From: Marinicauda algicola
GTDB taxonomy: Bacteria; Pseudomonadota; Alphaproteobacteria; Caulobacterales; Maricaulaceae
DNA length: 64,000 nucleotides
Assembly (NCBI RefSeq): GCF_017161425.1
Contig: NZ_CP071057.1
Coordinates: 3,163,501-3,227,500, forward strand
Reading direction: 5' to 3'
The notes under the pieces are model-generated. The model searched no databases and was not told the DNA's origin. It saw only the letters and a program-made list of their open reading frames with translations. Below are positions 30,634 to 38,708 of this stretch, in pieces; the stretch's first letter is position 1, and every line of letters begins with the position of its first letter. A program made the translations under genes and the position numbers.

Positions 30634-32145
30634 TCACGCCCGCTCCAGGGCAGCGTCGAGACGCGACAACAGCGCTTCATCGCGCTCCACGAGGCCGGCC
30701 TGCGCGCCGGCCTCGCGGCGTATGCGCGACAGGACCGGCTCAAGCGCGCCGGTCTCCTGCAGGGATGCCAGGAAAGGCGAACCGGTCAGGCTGGCCGCAT
30801 CGCGCCATCCCAGATCGACCGCGGTGTGCAGGCGTGACAGGGCGAGGTCCGCGGCGCCTCCTGCGGCGGCGACCTCGGCCAGGCGGACGTGATACTCGGG
30901 CCAGGTCGTGCCCGGCACGGCGAGTTCGACGATGACGGCTTCGACGGGCCGGACTTCCTCGCCGAGCCGATAGGCGAGCGCGAGGGCGTCGAGCATGCCG
31001 TCCTCGCCGGCGCGTTCGAATCCCTCCCGCGCGCCCGCCTCGTCTCCCCGGAGCAGGCGAAGCCGGCCTTCGATCCGGGCCAGCTCTCCGGTGGCGCGTT
31101 CGCGGGGCTGGGCACGATCGAGCAGGCGCTCGGCCTCTGCCCGGTCGCCGCGGCGCAGGGCGATCGTGGCAAGCCCGGCCAGCACGACGGGGTGGTCGGG
31201 ATTGATCAGCAGGGCACGCTCGGCGAAGCGGTCCGAGCGGCCGGTGTCGCCGGCCAGATCGAGCGCGTCGGCGATCTGCAGGTCGCGGTAGAGCGAGACG
31301 GTGGTGGCGCCGAGGGTCTCGGCCTCCAGCGCGAGGGCTTCGTGCAGGCGCCCGCGGATCTTCAGAAGATAGGCCGCGCTCGAGGCGGCGGCGTAATCGT
31401 CCGGCGCATCGGCGCGGGCCTGCCGGTACGCCGCGATGGCCTCCCCGATACGCCCCTGGGCGTCGAGCGCATAGCCGAGCGCGTGCCAGGCCGCGCCGTC
31501 GTGTGCGTGACGCTCGATGACCGCGCGTGCCAGCGCCTCGGCCTCGGCGACTTCATCGGGGCCGCCGCCGAATTTCGTCACCCGCGTGGACAGGGCAAAG
31601 CTCAGCGCAGTCTGCACGCGCGCATCGGAGGGCGCCCGGATCAGCGCGTCGCGCAGCAGCGCGATCGCCCGGTCGGTCTCCTCGCGCTGGTGCAGGCCGA
31701 GCTGGGCGCGGGCATGTGCGAGAAGGGTGTCCACCTCGCTCGGCGCAACCGGCCCTGAGGCCGGCTCCGGGGCGGGCCGGACCAGGAGTGCCCCCGCCGA
31801 GGCGCCCCCCAGCAGGACGAGGCCCGCAAGGCTCGCCGCAAGCGCGGGCGATGCCCGCCGGGCGGGCCTGGGCGTGGCCATCAGGGCATAGCCCCGTCCA
31901 CGCACGGTGCGGATGAAGGCCGGATCGCGCGGATCGTCACCCAGCGCCTTCCTCAGCAATGCGATGCGCTGGGCGATCGTGTCCTCGCTGACGTGTTCGA
32001 GGTGCCAGGCGGCGCGCGCGAGCTCTGCAGCGCTCACCGGTTCCGGCGCCCGGTCGATCAGCACCCCGAGCACGCGGGCGCTGAGATCGGGCAGGGCGAT
32101 GCGCTCGCCGGCGCGTTCGAGCCGGGCATGGGCGCGATCGAACAC
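30634..32145 (-). CDS. CadC-like membrane regulator: winged helix, TM segment, TPR repeats
   Basis: About 503 residues. An OmpR/CadC-type winged helix (residues 1-92, ending DPAFIRTVRGRGYALMA) is joined to one membrane helix (ALAASLAGLVLLGGASAGALLV, about 102-123) and a periplasmic array of TPR-like repeats (AWHALGYALDAQGRIGEAIAAYRQA; AAYLLKIRGRLHEAL). This is the layout of ToxR/CadC one-component sensors. The GTG at 32145 starts late in the winged helix. A CTG at 32181, five bases after AAGGGAGG, would restore the first strand (GRIALNGIVFDR), so the true start may be 32181. It is divergent from a beta-lactamase-like lipoprotein gene, its probable target. Confidence 0.82.
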   Translation of the reverse strand: MFDRAHARLERAGERIALPDLSARVLGVLIDRAPEPVSAAELARAAWHLEHVSEDTIAQRIALLRKALGDDPRDPAFIRTVRGRGYALMATPRPARRASPALAASLAGLVLLGGASAGALLVRPAPEPASGPVAPSEVDTLLAHARAQLGLHQREETDRAIALLRDALIRAPSDARVQTALSFALSTRVTKFGGGPDEVAEAEALARAVIERHAHDGAAWHALGYALDAQGRIGEAIAAYRQARADAPDDYAAASSAAYLLKIRGRLHEALALEAETLGATTVSLYRDLQIADALDLAGDTGRSDRFAERALLINPDHPVVLAGLATIALRRGDRAEAERLLDRAQPRERATGELARIEGRLRLLRGDEAGAREGFERAGEDGMLDALALAYRLGEEVRPVEAVIVELAVPGTTWPEYHVRLAEVAAAGGAADLALSRLHTAVDLGWRDAASLTGSPFLASLQETGALEPVLSRIRREAGAQAGLVERDEALLSRLDAALERA

Positions 32146-32281
32146 GATTCCGTTCAGCGCGATGCGGCCGGAGCGGGTCAGGCGCGCCTCCCTTCAGATT
32201 TCTTCAGGCTTCTTAAGGTGACGCCGGAGCCGGGAGAGAGGCAAGGGGAATGCGCGATCGACAACAACGCGAGTGCGCGCC

Positions 32282-33367
32282 ATGAGCCTGACGACGAATT
32301 CCGCCCGGTGCTGCCTGCTTGCCCTGCTTGGGGCGTGCACCATCTCGAGCCCGGGCCGGGCCGGTATCGAATGGACGCCGCAAGACGCGGCCGAGCTCGA
32401 GGCGCGCATCGCGGCGGGCGAGTTCGGCACGGTGACGAGCGTGCTGATCCTCGATGACGGAGCGATCGTCTATGAGGGCTATTTCAACGGCGCCGATGCG
32501 GCGACGCTGCACGATACCCGGTCGGTGACCAAGACGATCACCGGCATGGTGGCCGGCATCGCCATCGGTGAGGGCCTGCTCCGTCTCGATGCCCCGCTCG
32601 CGCCGCTCTTCGCCGACCTCGCCCCCTTTGCCGAGCCCGATCCGCGCAAGGACGCCGTCACCGCGCTCGATCTGCTCACCATGAGCAGCGTGATGGAGTG
32701 CAATGACTGGAACGAGTTCTCGCGCGGCAACGAGGAGCGGATGTATCTGGTCGAGGACTGGACCGGCTTCTTCTGGGATTTGCCGATCCGGGGCTTTCCC
32801 GCCTGGACCGAGCCGCCCGGAGAGAGCCCGCACGGGCGGGCCTTTTCCTATTGCACGGCGGGCGTCCAGCTGCTGGGCGAGGCGATCGGCCGGGCTGCCG
32901 GGACGGACTTCACCGCCTATGCCGAGGACCGCCTGTTCGCCCCGCTCGGGGTGAGCGATTTCGAGTGGGCGCGCAACGCACAGGGCCAGGCCCATATGGG
33001 CGGCGGACTCAGGCTCACGACACGCGCCCTCGCGCGCTTCGGCGAGCTGCAGCGCCTCGGCGGCGAGTGGCAGGGCGAGATGATCTTCCCGCGGAGCTGG
33101 GCCGACGCCTCGGTGAGCGAGCAGGCGGTCATACCCGGCACGGTTTTCGGCTATGGCTATCTGTGGTGGCTCGCCGCGCCCGAGGGCAGGGACGGCCCCG
33201 TCGAGGTCGCGGCGATGAACGGCAATGGCGGCAACCGGGTGTGGGTAGTGCCGGAATTTGGCCTCACCGTCGTCCTGACCAAGACCGACTACAACACGCG
33301 CGGCATGCACGAGCAGGCCGCGGCCCTGTTCGAGGCCTTCATCCTGCCCAACCTGCGCGAGGACTGA
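32282..33367 (+). CDS. Class C beta-lactamase-like serine hydrolase, lipoprotein
   Basis: 361 residues from ATG 32282 (a GTG at 32273 is an alternative). The lipobox LLGAC puts the lipid on Cys19. The catalytic SxxK motif is S81-V-T-K84, with RSVTKTITGMVAGIAIGEG as context. The second motif reads YCT instead of YxN/YSN, and the KTG position appears as NGNGG. These features suit an esterase or peptidase of the family more than a true beta-lactamase. The gene lies 100 bp from and divergent to the CadC-like sensor gene. Confidence 0.87.
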   Translation: MSLTTNSARCCLLALLGACTISSPGRAGIEWTPQDAAELEARIAAGEFGTVTSVLILDDGAIVYEGYFNGADAATLHDTRSVTKTITGMVAGIAIGEGLLRLDAPLAPLFADLAPFAEPDPRKDAVTALDLLTMSSVMECNDWNEFSRGNEERMYLVEDWTGFFWDLPIRGFPAWTEPPGESPHGRAFSYCTAGVQLLGEAIGRAAGTDFTAYAEDRLFAPLGVSDFEWARNAQGQAHMGGGLRLTTRALARFGELQRLGGEWQGEMIFPRSWADASVSEQAVIPGTVFGYGYLWWLAAPEGRDGPVEVAAMNGNGGNRVWVVPEFGLTVVLTKTDYNTRGMHEQAAALFEAFILPNLRED

Positions 33368-33376
33368 GGCGGGGCT

Positions 33377-33904
33377 TCAGCCCTTGCCGCCGTCGATGAC
33401 CCGGAACACCGGTTGCTGCCGCGCCCGGCCGTCCTCGCTGGAGGACGCGGCGAGGTCGGCCGCCCGTACCAGCTTCGGCGGTTCGGGGCGTGCCGGCTGC
33501 GGCGAGGTCTCGGGCAGGTCCTCGTTGATGTCGCGCGCCGCCGCGCGCTGCGGTGCCCCCTTGCGCTTGAAGCCGGAGCCCTTCGGCCTGAAGCTCGATC
33601 CGCTCTTCGGCCCGCCCTTGCCCTTCGCCTTCTTCTCGATCTCCTTCAGCTTCGCTTCCTGAAGCCGGGACAGGGGCTCGGCGAGATCGCCCTTCTGCGG
33701 ATCGGCAAAGGCGGAGCCATAGGTGTGGAGACGTTGCTCGACGGAGGTGACGAACTCCTCCTCCCAGTCGGACAGGTCTCGCTGCGCCGCTTCCGCCGCC
33801 TCGGGGTCGACCGATCGCGCGATGGCGCGGGCGGCCGCGTCGCGCGCGCGGCGGATGCGGGCAAGCGCCTTCCTCTTCTTGCGGTCGTCGATCTCGCGGG
33901 TCAT
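33377..33904 (-). CDS. Basic conserved hypothetical protein
   Basis: 175 residues, no signal peptide or membrane helix. The N-terminal half is a charged helix rich in Arg, Ala and Glu (KKRKALARIRRARDAAARAIARS). The middle is lysine/glycine-rich (EIEKKAKGKGGPKSG, FRPKGSGFKRKG), and the C-terminus is proline-rich and probably disordered. Coding use matches the neighbours. Family not recognised. The basic low-complexity middle could bind nucleic acid, but this is a guess. It is convergent with the lipoprotein gene, 9 bp away. Confidence 0.7.
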   Translation of the reverse strand: MTREIDDRKKRKALARIRRARDAAARAIARSVDPEAAEAAQRDLSDWEEEFVTSVEQRLHTYGSAFADPQKGDLAEPLSRLQEAKLKEIEKKAKGKGGPKSGSSFRPKGSGFKRKGAPQRAAARDINEDLPETSPQPARPEPPKLVRAADLAASSSEDGRARQQPVFRVIDGGKG

Positions 33905-34000
33905 GATGTTCCCATCATGTTCCGGCGGGTGCGCCTTGTAAAGCCCGCTGCCGGGCCACTATCCGGCTGCTGGCTGCGGCCATATCGACGCCGGGGGATG

Positions 34001-34447
34001 CTATCTCGCCACGAACGCCTTGCTGACGATCGTCCACTCGCCGTCGAGCTCGTAAAGCAGGAAGAAATCGTCGAACTCGCGCGTCGGCGTGGTGAAGCGG
34101 AAATGGGCGAATGCCATGGCGTCGTCGATCACGGTGATCTCCACGATCTCGCCCGTGCGCTCGACCGGGATCGGGCTGGAGAAGCGCGCGGCGAACTCGC
34201 CCAGATTGACGACCTCGAGACTGGCGTTGCCGGCCTCGTCCACGCGGCGCACGTACATCGCGCCGTTCTCGGCCGCGAAGGCGCTGCGCACGCGTGCGGC
34301 GTCGCCCTCGTTGCCGCCGATGAAATAGTCCATCACCGTCTCGGTGATCGCCGCCTCGGCGGGTGAAGGCCCGCCCTCCTGCGCCGGCGCGGCAGGAGTA
34401 CACAGGGCAAGGCCGGCCAGGCCGGCGGCGAGAGCGTAGACGCGCAT
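34001..34447 (-). CDS. Exported NTF2-like (lumazine-binding-like) protein
   Basis: 148 residues with a clear signal peptide (VYALAAGLAGLALCTPAAPAQ). The mature part fits the SnoaL/NTF2 cone fold, close to the putative lumazine-binding group: AAITETVMDYFIGGNEGDAARV, then MYVRRVDE, and a final LYELDGEWTIVSKAFV. The function of such periplasmic proteins is generally unknown; they bind small hydrophobic ligands or act as stress proteins. Confidence 0.8.
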   Translation of the reverse strand: MRVYALAAGLAGLALCTPAAPAQEGGPSPAEAAITETVMDYFIGGNEGDAARVRSAFAAENGAMYVRRVDEAGNASLEVVNLGEFAARFSSPIPVERTGEIVEITVIDDAMAFAHFRFTTPTREFDDFFLLYELDGEWTIVSKAFVAR

Positions 34448-34529
34448 GCAAATCCCCTTTTGTTGTCTGGCGACAGGGTCAATCTAGCGCGAGACCGGGC
34501 CGGAGGGAACGAGCCCCGCGGTCAGCCGC

Positions 34530-34814
34530 TCAGATCTCGCCGAGGGCGCCGAGATAAAGCTCGAGCAGGGCCTCCTGCTCCGCGCGCTCGTTGCGGTCCT
34601 GCTTGCGGATGGAGACGACCTTCCTGAGGACCTTGGTGTCGTAGCCGTTGGCCTTGGCCTCGGCATAGACCTCCTTGATGTCGTCGGCGATGCCCTTCTT
34701 TTCCTCCTCCAGGCGCTCGATGCGCGCGATGATGGATTTCAGCTGATCGCGCGCGACCGCGCCGATCGCGTCGGACTGGTCAACGGGCTCGTTCGACTGG
34801 GTGTCGGCGACCAT
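34530..34814 (-). CDS. gapR: Nucleoid-associated protein GapR (DUF2312)
   Basis: 94 residues, start at ATG 34814 with AAGGAG 7 nt upstream (the longer frame to 34865 is unsupported). The segment [20 protein letters not shown] followed by [15 protein letters not shown] and the end [12 protein letters not shown] closely matches Caulobacter GapR. GapR binds overtwisted DNA ahead of polymerases and supports topoisomerase action and replication. The protein is almost all helix and forms coiled-coil multimers. It lies at the end of a minus-strand series from rpmJ. Confidence 0.93.
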   Translation of the reverse strand: MVADTQSNEPVDQSDAIGAVARDQLKSIIARIERLEEEKKGIADDIKEVYAEAKANGYDTKVLRKVVSIRKQDRNERAEQEALLELYLGALGEI

Positions 34815-34930
34815 GGGGTACTCCTTGTCGGCACGTGGGGGGCCAGGTTCAATCGCCTCCAGCATAAGCGGTCCCGGGCGGGGGAGAATATCCGGGCCTC
34901 AGCCATTTCCTGTGGAGGGCTGTGGAAAGA

Positions 34931-35884
34931 TCAGCGCCGCGCCCGCGTGAGCACCTGGGAAACCGCCTGCGCCACGCGTTCGGGGTGATGGTGATGAAGA
35001 TTGTGGCCGGCCCCCTCGATCAGCTCGAGCTCGGCATCGGGCAGGGTCTCGGACACCGGCACCGCGTGCCGTGCGGTGGAGACGACGGTGTCGGCCGGTC
35101 CGGCGAGGATCACCGCCGGCGCCTCGATCTCGCCGTAGCGGTCCTCCTGCGCGGCGAGGAAGTCGTTGACGTGCGCCATGTCGTGCGCGTTCGCCTTCCA
35201 GTTCGAGGCGCGCAGGATCAGCGGCAGGTGGGTGTCCTCGACATAGTTGTCCGGCACCGGCTCGGGGGCGAAGGCCTCTTCCACCCCGTCGTCCAGCCGG
35301 GCGCGTCCGATCGTGGGCACGACGATGCGCGTCACCAGCGTGCCGAGCACCGGCCAGTGCGTCGCGGTGTTGTAGAAGGCCGCCTCGCCGACCCAGGCGC
35401 GCACGGCCGGGGCGATCAGGACGAGGCCCGTCACGGCGTCGGGATGGTCCATGGCCAGGCGCAGGGAGATCGCCGCGCCCCAGGAATGGCCCACCACCAC
35501 GGCCTGCCCGACGCCGAGCTCGGAAAGGAAGCGCCGGATGAGGAAGGCCTCCCTCTGCGGGTTCCACCAGACGCCGGGCCGCTCGCTCCATCCCAGGCCC
35601 GGCCGGTCGAGCCAGATCACGCGATAGTCCTGCAAATGTCCGGACAGGGCGGTGTAGGGCTCCTGGAGATTGGACGAGGCGCCGTGCAGAACAAGCACGC
35701 TCGCGCCGTCCTGCGGGCCCGTCATCTTGTAGTGAAGCTCCACCCCGTCGACCGTCACGAAGCGGCCTTCGGGCGGGTACTGCCCGGCGATCCCGCGTGC
35801 GCGCGCCTCGCCGAGGCCGAGCCCGGCGAACAGGGCGGCCAGCACCAGGATTTCGGGCAGGGCGAGAAGCAGCGTACGGCTCAT
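34931..35884 (-). CDS. Alpha/beta hydrolase with N-terminal membrane anchor
   Basis: 317 residues. An uncleaved signal-like helix (LLLALPEILVLAALFAGLGLG) is followed by an alpha/beta hydrolase domain. VLVLHGASSNLQEPY provides the oxyanion region, GHSWGAAISLRLAM the nucleophile, and EGAGHNLHHHHPERVA the catalytic His within an unusual run of His. The family resembles epoxide hydrolase/esterase-like proteins. It follows the TPR gene by 27 bp and precedes gapR. Substrate unknown. Confidence 0.87.
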   Translation of the reverse strand: MSRTLLLALPEILVLAALFAGLGLGEARARGIAGQYPPEGRFVTVDGVELHYKMTGPQDGASVLVLHGASSNLQEPYTALSGHLQDYRVIWLDRPGLGWSERPGVWWNPQREAFLIRRFLSELGVGQAVVVGHSWGAAISLRLAMDHPDAVTGLVLIAPAVRAWVGEAAFYNTATHWPVLGTLVTRIVVPTIGRARLDDGVEEAFAPEPVPDNYVEDTHLPLILRASNWKANAHDMAHVNDFLAAQEDRYGEIEAPAVILAGPADTVVSTARHAVPVSETLPDAELELIEGAGHNLHHHHPERVAQAVSQVLTRARR

Positions 35885-35911
35885 GGGGCAGGGCTCCGGG
35901 CGCGGGATGCG

Positions 35912-36511
35912 TTAGAGGGCGCGCCCTGAAAGCTGGCGCTCGATGCGCGCTTTTCCAGCCCGGGCCTCGGGCATCAGCGGATAGAGGGCGAGCGCGGCGT
36001 CATAGGCCGCCCCGGCCGCCTGCCAGGCTTCGGCCTCCTCCAGCGCGCGGCCGAGGATGGCGTAGGCGTCGAAACGGCGCGGCTCGAGCGCGATGGCGCG
36101 CTCGACCGCTTCCAGCGCGAAGGGCCAGTCGTTCTGCGCCGCCGCGATCTCGGCGCTGGCGAGCCAGGCCTCGGAGAAGTCCGGCTCGAGCCGGCGCAGA
36201 TGGGTGTACTGGCGCGCCGCGGTCGCCAGGTCGCCGGCCTCGCGCGCCTCGGCCCCGCGCGAGAGCAGGAGATCGGCCGTCGCCCCGCCCTGCTGGCGCC
36301 ACATGGAGCGGATCTCGCCCGCGATGACTGCGGCCGCCTCCTCGGTCTCGGCGGCCTGCAGCTCGGCGAGGCGCCGGTCGAGGCGCTCGGCCGGGCGCTC
36401 GCGCACCCGCGGCTCCTCGATGAGATCGATGTCCGGCCCGACCGCCTGCGGTTCGGGAAGCGACGGAACGTCCTGCGCAGACAGCGCGAGAGAGGCGAGA
36501 AGCCAGATCAT
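35912..36511 (-). CDS. Exported TPR-repeat protein
   Basis: About 199 residues from ATG 36511, where a signal peptide begins (IWLLASLALSAQDVPSLP). A TTG at 36538 is a possible longer start. Three TPR-like units cover the second half: AREAGDLATAARQYTHLRRLEPD, AAAQNDWPFALEAVERAIALEP and ALEEAEAWQAAGAAYDAALALYP. It is probably a periplasmic scaffold. It sits between the HAD and hydrolase genes on the minus strand. Confidence 0.8.
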   Translation of the reverse strand: MIWLLASLALSAQDVPSLPEPQAVGPDIDLIEEPRVRERPAERLDRRLAELQAAETEEAAAVIAGEIRSMWRQQGGATADLLLSRGAEAREAGDLATAARQYTHLRRLEPDFSEAWLASAEIAAAQNDWPFALEAVERAIALEPRRFDAYAILGRALEEAEAWQAAGAAYDAALALYPLMPEARAGKARIERQLSGRAL

Positions 36512-36551
36512 GGGCGGGAAGGTAAGGCCTTGCGGCAAACGCGCAAGAGGC

Positions 36552-37178
36552 TCACCCGCCTCCCGGCGGGGCGAGCTTCACGCCGAGCCGCGCCAGATCG
36601 CGGCGCAGTTTCGCCTCGCCCTCGAACACCAGGCCGGGAAAGCCGGCGCGCTCGCCGGCGGCGATGTTCTCGGCGCGGTCGTCGATGAACAGGGTCTCTT
36701 CCGGCGCGGTGGCGATGCGCGCCTTCGTGATCTCGAAGATGGCCGGATCGGGCTTGATCACGCCTTCCTCGCCGGTGATCACCGCCGCGTCGAGGCGGTC
36801 GAGGAAGGGGTACATGGCCCTGAGCGGGGGCCATTTCTCCGCCGGCAGGTTGGAGAGCGCGTACTGTTTCAGGCCGAGCGCCCGGGTCTCCTCGAAGAGA
36901 CGGTCCATGCGCTCGACCGGCCCGTCGAACATCTCGTCCCAGCGCTCCTGCCAGGCGAGGATGAGATCGGCCTTGCCGGGATGGGCCTCGATCAGGGCCT
37001 GCCGGTTCTGCGCCATCGGTACGCCGGCATCGTGGCGGGCGTGCCAGGCAAGCGTGCAGACGCCGCCGAGGAAGTCTTCCACGGCGGCGTCGCTGGGCAG
37101 GAGTTTTCTGTAGAGCCGGCGCGGGTCCCAGTCGACCAGGGTATTGCCCAGGTCCCAGAGGATCGCGCGGATCGGCAC
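36552..37178 (-). CDS. HAD-superfamily hydrolase
   Basis: 208-residue haloacid dehalogenase-like phosphatase. Motif I is LWDLGNTLVDW, with the nucleophile Asp followed by Asn where many phosphatases have the second Asp; this variant is common in YihX-type HADs. Motif II is ALSNLP, motif III Lys is in GVIKPDP, and motif IV is FIDDRAEN. The helical cap lies at about 20-90. It begins 9 bp after rpmJ, so the two are co-transcribed. Likely substrate is a small phosphate ester. Confidence 0.9.
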   Translation of the reverse strand: MPIRAILWDLGNTLVDWDPRRLYRKLLPSDAAVEDFLGGVCTLAWHARHDAGVPMAQNRQALIEAHPGKADLILAWQERWDEMFDGPVERMDRLFEETRALGLKQYALSNLPAEKWPPLRAMYPFLDRLDAAVITGEEGVIKPDPAIFEITKARIATAPEETLFIDDRAENIAAGERAGFPGLVFEGEAKLRRDLARLGVKLAPPGGG

Positions 37179-37187
37179 CGCGGCTCG

Positions 37188-37313
37188 TTAGCCGGCGCGG
37201 GCCTTGAAGCGCGGGTCGCGCTTGTTGATCACGTAGACGCGGCCACGGCGGCGCACCACCTGGCAGTCGCGGTGGCGGTTCTTCAGCGAGCGAAGCGAGC
37301 TGCGGACTTTCAT
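37188..37313 (-). CDS. rpmJ: 50S ribosomal protein L36, zinc-free type
   Basis: 41-residue L36. ATG at 37313 is chosen because the family starts [17 protein letters not shown]; the longer frame to 37421 is spurious. Only one Cys remains of the zinc ligands, so this is the zinc-independent form usual in alphaproteobacteria. The motif [21 protein letters not shown] is diagnostic. It heads a minus-strand series (HAD, TPR, hydrolase, gapR). Confidence 0.95.
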   Translation of the reverse strand: MKVRSSLRSLKNRHRDCQVVRRRGRVYVINKRDPRFKARAG

Positions 37314-37504
37314 CTGTTTACACCGTCGTGTTCGCAGGCCGGCGCCGGAGTGCTGGCGGGCCTCATGAATTTCGAGCCGCGGGAAGTACACGCGGGCCCG
37401 GGTGAAGTCAACCGTGCCCATGCGCTCTTAACCCGTGCCATGGAAGTGCCTTACAGTCGTTCTATCTGCGCTCTCCCGATCCGCCGACCCCATGAAAGGC
37501 CGCC

Positions 37505-38707
37505 ATGCTCCGCATTGCCGTCACCGCCGCGCTGACCCTTCTCCTCGCCGCCGCCGCCCGCGCCCAGGACGTGCCGTTCGAGACCTGGCGCGCCGGGTTC
37601 GAGGTGCGCCTGGCCGAGCGCGGCGCCCCGCCGGAAGTGATCGCCTCGATGATGGAGGGGCTGGAGCCGGACATGCGCATCATCGAGCGCGACCGCACCC
37701 AGCCCGAACACGTGCGCCCGATCTGGGAGTATATCGAGGGCGCCGCCTCTCCGGCGCGCGTGGAGGCCGGGCGGGCGGCGCAGGCCGAGCACGGTGCGGT
37801 GCTCGCCGCGGTGGAGGAGCGCTTCGGTGTCGATGCCGACATTCTCACCGCCGTCTGGGGGCTGGAAAGCGCGTTCGGCGAGATCCAGGGCGATGAGGAC
37901 GTGGTGCGCGCGCTCGCCACGCTCGCCTGGGAAGGCCGCAGGCGGAACTTCGCCGAGGCCCAGCTCTTCGCCGTCGCGGAGATGATCGAGCGCGGCCTTG
38001 CCCGGCGCGACGAGCTGAAAGGGTCCTGGGCCGGGGCCATGGGCCAGACCCAGTTCATCCCGACGACCTATCTGGAAACCGCGGTCGATTTCGACGGCGA
38101 GGGCCATCCCGACATCTGGCAGAGCGAGGCCGACGCGCTCGGCTCGGCGGCCAATCTGCTCCGGCGCGAGGGCTGGCGCACCGGAGAGCCGGTCGTGGTC
38201 GAGGTGGCCCTGCCCGAGGGCTTCGATTTTGCCGCCTGGAACGAGCGGGAGCGAAAGCCGGTGGCCGAATGGGGCCTTGCCGGCCTCACCCGCGCCGATG
38301 GCGGGGAGTGGAGCGCGGATGCGCTCTATCTCGACACGCGGCTCGTGATTCCCGCCGGGGCGGAGGGGCCGGCCTTCCTGGCCTTTGCCAATTTCGATGC
38401 CCTGATGGGCTACAACGCGGCGACCGCCTATGCGCTCGGCGTGTCCTATCTCGCCAAGGCGCTCGATGGCGGGCCGTCGATCCGCCAGTCCTGGCCGGTG
38501 GACAATCCGCCCATCAGCCACAGCGAGACGCGGGCCCTGCAGGAGGCGCTCACCGCGCTCGGCTACGACACGCGCGGCGTGGACGGCATGGCCGGGCCCA
38601 ATACGCGCGCCGCGATCCGCGCCTTCCAGGAGGATCATGGCATGGCCCCGGACGGCTATGCCGGACGCCAGGTCTACCAGGCGGTGATGGCGCGCGCGGC
38701 GGGGTAG
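37505..38707 (+). CDS. Lytic murein transglycosylase, MltB-like, with peptidoglycan-binding domain
   Basis: 400 residues with a signal peptide (IAVTAALTLLLAAAARAQ). The catalytic domain is of MltB type: the acid Glu sits in AVWGLESAFGEIQG, followed by GSWAGAMGQTQFIPTTYL and ANLLRREGWRTGEPV. The C-terminal 60 residues form a PG_binding_1 domain (LQEALTALGYDTRGVDGMAGPNTRAAI). It cleaves peptidoglycan glycan strands in the periplasm. No lipobox is seen, so it is probably soluble. It is divergent from rpmJ across about 190 bp. Confidence 0.94.
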   Translation: MLRIAVTAALTLLLAAAARAQDVPFETWRAGFEVRLAERGAPPEVIASMMEGLEPDMRIIERDRTQPEHVRPIWEYIEGAASPARVEAGRAAQAEHGAVLAAVEERFGVDADILTAVWGLESAFGEIQGDEDVVRALATLAWEGRRRNFAEAQLFAVAEMIERGLARRDELKGSWAGAMGQTQFIPTTYLETAVDFDGEGHPDIWQSEADALGSAANLLRREGWRTGEPVVVEVALPEGFDFAAWNERERKPVAEWGLAGLTRADGGEWSADALYLDTRLVIPAGAEGPAFLAFANFDALMGYNAATAYALGVSYLAKALDGGPSIRQSWPVDNPPISHSETRALQEALTALGYDTRGVDGMAGPNTRAAIRAFQEDHGMAPDGYAGRQVYQAVMARAAG

Positions 38708-38708
38708 C

